From: Hyphomicrobiaceae bacterium
Lineage (GTDB): Bacteria > Pseudomonadota > Alphaproteobacteria > Rhizobiales > Methyloligellaceae
Direction of reading: 5' to 3'
Length of the DNA stretch: 64,000 nucleotides
Assembly: GCA_028066055.1 (NCBI GenBank)
Contig: JALCBY010000019.1
Location: 1-64,000 of the forward strand
Shown: positions 1 through 7,232 of the stretch, one piece after another
How the letters are laid out: each line of letters starts with the position of its first letter
How positions within the stretch are numbered: the stretch's first letter is position 1
Program-made: the position numbers and the translations under genes
Notes under the pieces: generated by a model
Told to the model about the DNA's origin: nothing
What the model saw: the letters and a program-made list of their open reading frames with translations, nothing else
Databases searched by the model: none

Positions 1-3000
1 GTGTTCCGTTGTCGTTTGCCTCGTCCGGGTCACCCCGGTCGTCATGACGCAGCGAGACATACTGGACAACCGTCAGAATGCCCGTGGCCGGATCAATATG
101 AATTGCAAATGCCGCCGGCTCGTCGCCACTTCCGTCCGGATTGTTGTCTCCGCCAACCTCGTAGCGGCCAACCACAAGGTTCGGCCCCTGTTCGAACAAC
201 CGAATGTTGCGGCCTTCCGTCGTCTGCAGTCCCGACGGCTCGGTCGAACCCGGCACATCGATGGAGAAGATCACGGTACCTGGCGTGTCCGCGCCAATGT
301 TCGGGACAACCGAAACCATGGCCCCGGTGCTCTGGGCAAATCCGATCGCATCATTTGGATCGCCCGGCGTCACATGCGGGTCGCTGCCCTTGTTGGCAAC
401 GCTCGCGAACAAGGCGGACAGGTCGGCAGCCACATCGTCTGCATCACCATCAACACCTGGCGTCTCGTCGTGAATAATCATCTCCGAGGAGAGCCGGAAC
501 CGCGGATCAGGAGTGTCATCATCGACATTGATACGGAAGGTTCCGTCCACGCTGTCGTTGTCACCATCGGTCACGCGGTAGCCGATGTTGAAGTTGACGT
601 TGTTCTCATTGTTGCCCGACGGGTGATCGATCGGCGCCAGCTGGGTCACCGTATAGTCGCCCGATGTCGCATCGTTGAGCTCAATACGGATGACATCCGT
701 ACCACCCTGCGAAATCGTCAGCGTTTCACCGCCGTCGCTCAGCGTATAGACGAACCCGTTGGGGGCGCCTGAACCCAGGAACAGAACGCTTCCCGCACCG
801 TCCGCACCATAATCGTGCGAGAGCGTGCCGGTCGCGTTGACCGGGGTCGGGTTCGGGTTGTCGCCAATGCCGCCGGGGTTCCCGTTCGGTAGATCATCGT
901 CGTCAAGCTGAACAAGCGCATTGCCATCGACACTTGGACCATCGTCCTGGAACCGGATCTTGCTGAACAGGTCTATGAAATCGACAGCCTGATCACCGTC
1001 GGCATCGGTCACGGTCACTTTGGCGAACAGGATGTTCTCGTTCAGCAGCTCGGTGTCGTCCGGATTGTTCGGGTTGCTGTGGAACAGGGAGACGAACTGC
1101 GCAACCGACACGGTGCCGTCAGGTGCGATATGGATCGCGAACGCCGCCGGCTCGTTGCCGTTTCCGTCAGGATTGTTGTTGCCGCCAACCTCGTAGCGGC
1201 CAACGACCAGTCCGTTTTCCTCAAACAGTTCGATTCTTCGGCCGTCCGTCGTCGTCAGGCCGGTATTCGGGCGGGTGCCGTTAACGTCCAGCGACCACAC
1301 CACCGACGCCGGTTCGTCTGCGCCCGGATTGACAAGCGCCGTCACCACGGCGCCATCCGTCTCGCTGGCAAACTGCGTCGGCATGTCGGGATCGACGCCC
1401 TTGTTGGCAACGCCGTTGAACAGGGCCGCGACGCTGCCCGCATTGGTGTCGTCGGAGTCACCCTGAATGCCAGGTGTCTCGTCAACCGTCAGGCTGAAGT
1501 TACCCATCCCGGCTTCAACCTCGGGAACGTCATCGCGAATCTTGACCTTGAACTGGCCGTCGAGGAGGACGACGTCCTCGTCGAAGTCCGAGACCTTGAT
1601 GATCGAGCCAAAGTCGATGGCGTTGACGTCCGCGTTCGCAAACGCGTCCTGAAGGTCCAGATTCTCATCAGCAAGTCCACTGCCGTCACCCGCATCATCG
1701 AACGGGGAATCGTGATCCATCTGGTCGAACAGGCGGAATACGTAGTCGCCATCTTCGTCGAGCGTGAGCTCGAATATCCTCCGGTCACCGTCCTCCGGAT
1801 TGTACTCCGTGAACCCGATACCGCCGCCGCCTGTCTGCACGAAGCCGATGACAACGGTGCCACCGGATGTGGGATCGAAATCGAAGCTGAGAAGTTCGCC
1901 CTGGGACTTGAGGCCGAGTGACTCAAGATAGTCGCGCGCATCCTCTTCGCCGATGAACTCGTATTTTCCAGGCTCGTCCGCGCCAATCTTCACAAGACCG
2001 GTCAAGGAGCCAGAAACGTTCGCCGAACCTTCAAAGAAGTTAGGATTATCACCGTTCTCAATGTTCGGATTCCCTGAGAAGGAACCATCACCATTGCCGT
2101 CATCGACGCTTGTCCCGTGCGATTGAGATGTATCGATATCGTCCTCATCGACGATCGCCATCTCCATCTTTTTGGCAAACACCATGACGTTGAACTGGAC
2201 GTCATCATAATCCTGGTCACTGGGATTGCCTGGAGTACCGGCCTTGTCTTCCCAGTTGGAATCTTTGTCCAAATCGACAGTCTCGCCATTGGGCGTGTCG
2301 ACATCGTCGGCCGGTCCCATCAGCTCGAAGTCATCGCCTGGAGACCCATTTCCGTCGAGGTCGATATCCGGATTGAGTCTGCGGTCTGAGAACAGCACGA
2401 AGCCTTCCGCCGTCTCGATCGGATCGGTATCGGACTCATTGAAGAAAGCCTGCCAGAAATTGCCGACCTTCTTGAACACCACATCGACATCCTCGTCGAT
2501 GTTACGTCCGGACCCATCCGCATCAGGCAGAATGAAGAAGCCAAGCATGACAGCGTTCGGCGGAATATCGGAGCCGTCGATGACCGCACCTTCAATACCG
2601 TCCGTATCGCTGTCGATATCATCCTCGATGATGTGACCGGAAATCGGATTGCCATCAGCGTCGGCGAAGTAGTAACCGAGCGCATTCTCGAAGCCGGCAT
2701 TCTCCATCAAGTCGCTGATCATAATACGCAAATCGGCGCCAGGCTGGATCGCAAACAGAAGATCGCTCTCGTTCGCATCGTCGGGCAGCCCCTCACCCTT
2801 GACGAGCTTCATTTCCTGCGCAACCGGAATGTCATCGCGGATGGTCACGCCGAACTGACCGTCGAGCGTAACGGCGTCGCCGTCGAAATCGACGGCTTTG
2901 ATGATCGCGCCGAAGTCGATCTTCGAAACATCGAAATCGCGCGGAGACCCGTCCGGATCGTCATTGTCGAGCAGATCGGTGTTCTGATCAGCCGTGTCGG

Positions 3001-6000
3001 TATCGCCCGGCTGCGGTGTATCCTGGTTCGGGAAGCCCGGAGGATTCACGTCGAACGGCGGATCGTGATCCATCTGGTCGAACAATTCGAACGTGACGTC
3101 GCCGTCATTGTCGACCGTCAGTTTGAACACCAGCCGGTCGCCATTGTCGCCAAACGTGAAGATCTTGTCGGATCCGGTATTGTTGACGAAGCCGAACAGC
3201 ATATTGCCCTGAATATCGAAACTCAGCGGCTCGCCTTGCGAGGAAAGCCCCAGGCCTTCCAGATACTCACGTGCGATCTGGCCCTCGACGAACATGAACC
3301 TGGCGCCGCCATTCTCCGTTTCGTCGGAACCGACCTCAACCAAGCCGGCAAGGCTGGCTGTGGTGATCGCCGGACCGAAGTTGTTGGACGGCGGATTGCC
3401 CGTCAACGAGCCGTCGGCGTTGCCATCATTCGGGCTCTGGCCCGTCGAACCTGCATCCTCGCCCGGAAGCTCGATACCAATTGTGTTGATGTCATCTTCA
3501 TCAACGAGGAGCATCACCGGTTCGGCATCCACCAGTGTGGGCACGTCGTCTTTCACATCGACCGTGAAGGAATCCATGACCATGTCGCCGTCTGAGTCGG
3601 TGGCGATGAAATCGTACTTCAGCCAGATCAGATCCTCGACGGCCGGACCCATTGTGTCCGGACCGGGATTCGGATGGTCGACCTGGTCGTAAAGCGTGAA
3701 CCACACCTCGCCGTCATTCAGGTCGGAGAGTTCAACCTCGAAAATCAGGCGGTCGCCGGACTCGCCATCCGGGTCGAAGATGCCGTTGCCTTCGCCGTAG
3801 GGTCCGTCGGACCGGACAGCGTCGATCTGAGGGCCTTCGAAGATTTTTCCATCGACAAACGCAATGAGTTTGGTGCCGTCGTCTACCAGCTGATAGATGA
3901 CTTGCTCACCCTTCGAGGTGAGCGGTGCCGTCGATCCGTCCGGAAGCACATAGCTCGCATCGGTACCGTCGATTTCCGGATCGAAGATCACGGAGCGATC
4001 GCCAACCTTGTGCAGGAACTGCGTGCCGTTGCCGTCGCTGGTCAGATCGATGGCGTTGCCGGCATTGGCATCCGCCTGGGTCGCCGCCAGGCTGACCGTG
4101 CCATCCGGATTGGCAATCACATAGTAGGCGCCAGGCGTCAGGCCGCCGATAAACGTGCCTGCATCAGCCGGGTTGTCGGTCGTGTAAACGACTTTTTCTC
4201 CAGTCACGAAATCATGCTGGAAATCGTCCGTTACATCGAGCTTGATGGAATCTGCAGCAACATCGACTGCCGTCGGCTCGAAGAATTCCGTGCCATCGAC
4301 ATCATTCTCCGGCTCGCCCTCGATCGAGGCTTCCGTATTGCCGTCGTCGGAGCCCCATTTAATGCCCAAGTTGCCATGCGCGTGTGCGGGCCCGCCGGTC
4401 GCGGCTGTCGGATCGCCGGTAAACGAGCCATCGGCATCGCCATCGTCCGGGCTCGTGCCCAGGGAGCCTTCGATCGGGCGGTCGCCAAAATTAAAATTGT
4501 CGATGTCGTCTTCATCGACCTGGAGCAGGAACTGGACCGGCACGCTGACGGAAACCTTGACGTTGAACTGGACGTCGTTGAAGTCCTTGTCACTGCCCTG
4601 GACCTTGTCTTCCCAGTTTGAATCCCTGGAAAAATCGTCGTTGGGGCCCATCTTTTCGAAGTCGTCGCCCGGGAAGGGATTGCCGTCCGGATCGATATCC
4701 GGATTGAACCGCCGGTCGGAAAACAGCACATGGCCGTGTGCCGTCTGGATCGGCTCACCGTCCGCAAAAGCAACCCATTTGCCGCCAACAAGCTGAAAGG
4801 TGACGGGGATGTCTTCCGGGAGCGATTGAAGGGTGTCGGCATTCGGCAAAATGAAGAAGCCGAGCATATATGCGCCTTGCGGAATATCCTCGGCCAGGAT
4901 CGATGCTTCTTCGGCATCATCGCTCTTGGCGTTGTCTTCCATGATGAAGCCGGAGAGCGGATTCCCGTTGATGTCGGCGAAGTAGTAGCCGAACGCGTTC
5001 TCGAAACCGGCATCCGACTTGATATCGGTAATGTCGATATTCAGTTCCTTGAAGGTCCCGATTTCCGGGATCTGGAACAGAAGGTCGTTCGGATTAGGCC
5101 CACCGAGTTCGTTTAGCAACGAAACTTCAACATCGCCCTCGCCGTCATCGTCCGGCTCGTCATCCCTTATGACAAAGCCTTTCTGCAGTTCGATTTTGAC
5201 GCACTTCTCTTCCTGCGGAACCGTCACCTCGGGAATGTCGTCCTGAACCTTGACCTGGACCGTGCCGCTGGCGGTCAAGCCTTCACCATTCTCCACATCG
5301 AAAGCAATGTTGATTTCGATGAGTTCCTCATCGTTCAGGTTGAACGGCAGGTTCGACGTGCTGCCGTCATCGCCATCCTTGGACGGCGTGCCGTGGTCGA
5401 GATTGTCAAACAGCGTAAATGTGATCTTGCCGGTAGGATTGGTGATGAAGTCGTTGCTGAGTACGGCCTCGAAAACAAGATTGCCGCCGGCAAAGCCCTG
5501 CAACGTCAGGCCGTCTGGAGAAACGACAAGCGTGATCTGTTCACCATTGGATGTGAAGCCCTGCTCCGCTGTAAGCGACGCGGGGAACGTGATCGAACCC
5601 GGGCCGCCGGAACCGAAATCGACGCCGAGCGTCGCCGAGCCTGTAAACAGGGCACCGCCTGAGCCATCCGTGTCGTTACCCTGAACTGCAAGGTCGTCTT
5701 CCTCGATGATGACCATGCCGACATCAAGGATCGAAGGACCGATTAGTTCAGGGTCATCCTCAAGCTCTTCCGTTTCGTCGTCGGTCGGAAACAGTTCGAA
5801 TGCGAGCGCCGTCGGAGGCAGCAGGTCGCGGAGGTCAAACGGACCGCCGATGGGACCCGGGTCCACGGCGAAGTTTCCGCCACCGCTGGGATCAGGGCCT
5901 GCTTCAGGACCTGCGGTCGGGACGCCTTCCTGCGCATTTTCCAAAGCCTGCGCCAAGCGGTCTGCCGGAATCTCAAGCCCATCGCCAATCACCAGCGTGG

Positions 6001-6346
6001 GGTAATTGCTGGCGCCGTTTTCAATGACGATAACCGACCCATCCGGCTGGATCAGATAGAGATTGCCGCCCTGGATGAAGACCTGATCGATGGCCGTTCC
6101 GGGCGGAAGCTCGATGCGTGCGCCTCTTTCACTCGAGGTGAACGTCGCTTTCACGACCGCATTGGAGAGATCGAACTGCTGGGCGTTCCCGCCGCCGCTG
6201 CCCTGGCCACCTTGGCCTGTTACGAGCTGCGCCACCTGGACCGCCGCCTCCGGCGTCGTCACCGATGTGACTGTCTCGCTTTGTCCGCTTGAGCTGCCCG
6301 TTTCACCCGTACCGAATTCCTGCGATACGTCCTCGCGCTTGGCCAT
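1..6346 (-). CDS. Giant type I secreted repeat adhesin (partial, C-terminus off the window)
   Basis: One frame stays open from the ATG at 6346 to the left edge, more than 2,110 codons with no stop. There is no Sec signal. Residues 1-190 hold a Gly/Gln/Ser-rich start and a small beta domain typical of large type I substrates. Then come acidic Asp/Gly-rich modules. Four end in a D-x-(L/V/M)-DH motif (near 317, 886, 1088 and 1544), and a related IDHPSG motif lies near 1904. Three begin VDEDDI (near 609, 944 and 1399). Two segments (about 420-600 and 1193-1389) look like DUF4114, with a D-x-DFNDVQFNV-type end. Two (from about 1619 and 1956) look like DUF5801, with a DETPG start. Asp-rich repeats of this kind usually bind calcium outside the cell. 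A type I exporter and a TolC-like channel lie on the same strand upstream. A biofilm or attachment role is inferred. No LapG-type TAAG site was seen at the N-terminus, and the C-terminal secretion signal is not visible. Confidence 0.85.
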   Translation of the reverse strand, partial: MAKREDVSQEFGTGETGSSSGQSETVTSVTTPEAAVQVAQLVTGQGGQGSGGGNAQQFDLSNAVVKATFTSSERGARIELPPGTAIDQVFIQGGNLYLIQPDGSVIVIENGASNYPTLVIGDGLEIPADRLAQALENAQEGVPTAGPEAGPDPSGGGNFAVDPGPIGGPFDLRDLLPPTALAFELFPTDDETEELEDDPELIGPSILDVGMVIIEEDDLAVQGNDTDGSGGALFTGSATLGVDFGSGGPGSITFPASLTAEQGFTSNGEQITLVVSPDGLTLQGFAGGNLVFEAVLSNDFITNPTGKITFTLFDNLDHGTPSKDGDDGSTSNLPFNLNDEELIEINIAFDVENGEGLTASGTVQVKVQDDIPEVTVPQEEKCVKIELQKGFVIRDDEPDDDGEGDVEVSLLNELGGPNPNDLLFQIPEIGTFKELNIDITDIKSDAGFENAFGYYFADINGNPLSGFIMEDNAKSDDAEEASILAEDIPQGAYMLGFFILPNADTLQSLPEDIPVTFQLVGGKWVAFADGEPIQTAHGHVLFSDRRFNPDIDPDGNPFPGDDFEKMGPNDDFSRDSNWEDKVQGSDKDFNDVQFNVKVSVSVPVQFLLQVDEDDIDNFNFGDRPIEGSLGTSPDDGDADGSFTGDPTAATGGPAHAHGNLGIKWGSDDGNTEASIEGEPENDVDGTEFFEPTAVDVAADSIKLDVTDDFQHDFVTGEKVVYTTDNPADAGTFIGGLTPGAYYVIANPDGTVSLAATQADANAGNAIDLTSDGNGTQFLHKVGDRSVIFDPEIDGTDASYVLPDGSTAPLTSKGEQVIYQLVDDGTKLIAFVDGKIFEGPQIDAVRSDGPYGEGNGIFDPDGESGDRLIFEVELSDLNDGEVWFTLYDQVDHPNPGPDTMGPAVEDLIWLKYDFIATDSDGDMVMDSFTVDVKDDVPTLVDAEPVMLLVDEDDINTIGIELPGEDAGSTGQSPNDGNADGSLTGNPPSNNFGPAITTASLAGLVEVGSDETENGGARFMFVEGQIAREYLEGLGLSSQGEPLSFDIQGNMLFGFVNNTGSDKIFTFGDNGDRLVFKLTVDNDGDVTFELFDQMDHDPPFDVNPPGFPNQDTPQPGDTDTADQNTDLLDNDDPDGSPRDFDVSKIDFGAIIKAVDFDGDAVTLDGQFGVTIRDDIPVAQEMKLVKGEGLPDDANESDLLFAIQPGADLRIMISDLMENAGFENALGYYFADADGNPISGHIIEDDIDSDTDGIEGAVIDGSDIPPNAVMLGFFILPDADGSGRNIDEDVDVVFKKVGNFWQAFFNESDTDPIETAEGFVLFSDRRLNPDIDLDGNGSPGDDFELMGPADDVDTPNGETVDLDKDSNWEDKAGTPGNPSDQDYDDVQFNVMVFAKKMEMAIVDEDDIDTSQSHGTSVDDGNGDGSFSGNPNIENGDNPNFFEGSANVSGSLTGLVKIGADEPGKYEFIGEEDARDYLESLGLKSQGELLSFDFDPTSGGTVVIGFVQTGGGGIGFTEYNPEDGDRRIFELTLDEDGDYVFRLFDQMDHDSPFDDAGDGSGLADENLDLQDAFANADVNAIDFGSIIKVSDFDEDVVLLDGQFKVKIRDDVPEVEAGMGNFSLTVDETPGIQGDSDDTNAGSVAALFNGVANKGVDPDMPTQFASETDGAVVTALVNPGADEPASVVWSLDVNGTRPNTGLTTTDGRRIELFEENGLVVGRYEVGGNNNPDGNGNEPAAFAIHIAPDGTVSVAQFVSLFHSNPNNPDDTELLNENILFAKVTVTDADGDQAVDFIDLFSKIRFQDDGPSVDGNALVQLDDDDLPNGNPGGIGDNPNPTPVNATGTLSHDYGADGAGSVLFLGSGAPNGFVYTLSDGGETLTISQGGTDVIRIELNDATSGDYTVTQLAPIDHPSGNNENNVNFNIGYRVTDGDNDSVDGTFRINVDDDTPDPRFRLSSEMIIHDETPGVDGDADDVAADLSALFASVANKGSDPHVTPGDPNDAIGFAQSTGAMVSVVPNIGADTPGTVIFSIDVPGSTEPSGLQTTEGRNIRLFEQGPNLVVGRYEVGGDNNPDGSGDEPAAFAIHIDPATGILTVVQYVSLRHDDRGDPDEANDNGT
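91..1490 (-). repeat. Direct repeat of about 1.03 kb inside the adhesin gene
   Basis: DNA at about 91-480 and 1123-1490 encodes the same DUF5801-like module. The best conserved part contains GCCGCCGGCTCG at 111 and again at 1143, an offset of 1032 bp (344 codons). Near 390 and 1401 the offset falls to 1011 bp, so the copies differ by an in-frame 21-bp indel as well as substitutions. The repeats are diverged, not recent identical copies. Confidence 0.75.
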
Positions 6347-6476
6347 CTTTTCACTCCACCGTCCGGATTGAAATTACAAAAAACTGCGACGCCGTCACCC
6401 TGCCCGCATGCCGGTGAACCCACGTCGCTGGTTAATGGGATACTAACGAGTGTCGCATTTATGCGCGCGGTCAAAC

Positions 6477-6492
6477 TTAATTGTGAGTTAAC
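6477..6492 (+). promoter_or_regulatory. Candidate CtrA binding site, TTAA-N7-TTAAC
   Basis: TTAA at 6477-6480, seven bases, then TTAAC at 6488-6492. This is an exact match to the CtrA consensus of alphaproteobacteria. It lies between the divergent adhesin and RHH/PAS-like genes, about 130 bp upstream of the adhesin start and 105 bp upstream of the regulator start. It shares its last base with the inverted repeat at 6492. Binding is inferred from the motif only. Confidence 0.55.
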
Positions 6493-6521
6493 ATTCCTAT
6501 ACATTATATTGTATAGAAATG
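6492..6521. promoter_or_regulatory. 30-bp inverted repeat with -10-like hexamers on both strands (candidate operator)
   Basis: The arms CATTCCTATACA (6492-6503) and TGTATAGAAATG (6510-6521) are reverse complements at 11 of 12 positions, with a 6-bp spacer. On the minus strand 6508-6503 reads TATAAT, a perfect -10. On the plus strand 6505-6510 reads TATATT, with TTGTGA at 6481-6486 as a weak -35 at 18-bp spacing. The element could therefore control both the adhesin and the divergent regulator. Ribbon-helix-helix proteins commonly bind such repeats, so self-binding by the neighbouring protein is a reasonable inference. Confidence 0.5.
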
Positions 6522-6597
6522 TCGATTTAAGGATCTGGTAAGGAAACACGGTCGCAGTCGGTCTTTCGGCGAAAACAGCGGAGGTTTTCAAGCAGAA

Positions 6598-7209
6598 ATG
6601 GACGTGAATCCGGCCTGGCTGAAGCCGCGTCAACGCATCCTGCAGCGTGACGGAAAACGCATCTCGATTCGCCTCGAGGAAGAGTTCTGGGAGCAGCTCG
6701 AATTCTGCGCCAAGGATGAGGGTGTCAAGCTTACGGACCTCATTTTCGGCATCATCGGCGACATTGAAGCCAAGAACCGGACGTCGCTGCTCAGGATTTA
6801 CTGCGCACGCTGGATGCGACGGAAAGTGGTCCAGACTTTCCTCACCAAATCCAACGCGGATATTCAGGGCATCCTCTCAAGTTGCCCGATTCCGTGTGTG
6901 ATTGTCACCGGAGAGAAGAAGCTCATTGCCCAGAATGCCGCCTTCAGCGAGAAGGTGCTCGGATCGCTGCTATCGCCCGACATGTGGAGCGATGCCGATA
7001 CCGTTATCCGGTTTTCCCTCAGCAAACCGATCGACAGGATCGTCAATGAACTTTCGGCGGGCGGCGGAGCTTATGTCGAAACGAACGTCTCATTCAGCCG
7101 GGGCTCGGCGATCGTTCAGATGGTTGGACGATTTTGCATGCTCAACCAGAGAGATACGGAGTCCTCGCCGTTGATCTGTTTCCTGGGCACCTTGAACAAA
7201 CGCCTGTAA
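6598..7209 (+). CDS. Ribbon-helix-helix / PAS-like two-domain regulator
   Basis: The protein has 203 residues. Residues 15-80 match the RHH_4 type of ribbon-helix-helix domain: a short basic strand (GKRISIRLEEEFW), a helix, then KLTDLIFGI and a Leu/Arg-rich helix ending at RWMRRKV. Residues 88-200 resemble a PAS sensor fold, beginning near a PCVIV strand followed by AQNAAFSEKVLG. The start is the ATG at 6598, with GGAGG at 6580-6584. The gene is divergent from the adhesin and convergent with the ABC transporter, with 23 bp between the stops. A role as local regulator of the adhesin is inferred from domain type and position. The PAS assignment is by eye and less certain than the RHH one. Confidence 0.65.
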   Translation: MDVNPAWLKPRQRILQRDGKRISIRLEEEFWEQLEFCAKDEGVKLTDLIFGIIGDIEAKNRTSLLRIYCARWMRRKVVQTFLTKSNADIQGILSSCPIPCVIVTGEKKLIAQNAAFSEKVLGSLLSPDMWSDADTVIRFSLSKPIDRIVNELSAGGGAYVETNVSFSRGSAIVQMVGRFCMLNQRDTESSPLICFLGTLNKRL

Positions 7210-7232
7210 TCAGAATTCCGTACGCGGCAAAC

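Noticed and set aside
44-5684. A series of plus-strand open frames of 140-320 codons opposite the adhesin gene.
   Set aside because: They are antisense shadows of the Asp/Gly-rich adhesin and have no domain character; one minus-strand frame covers the whole stretch.
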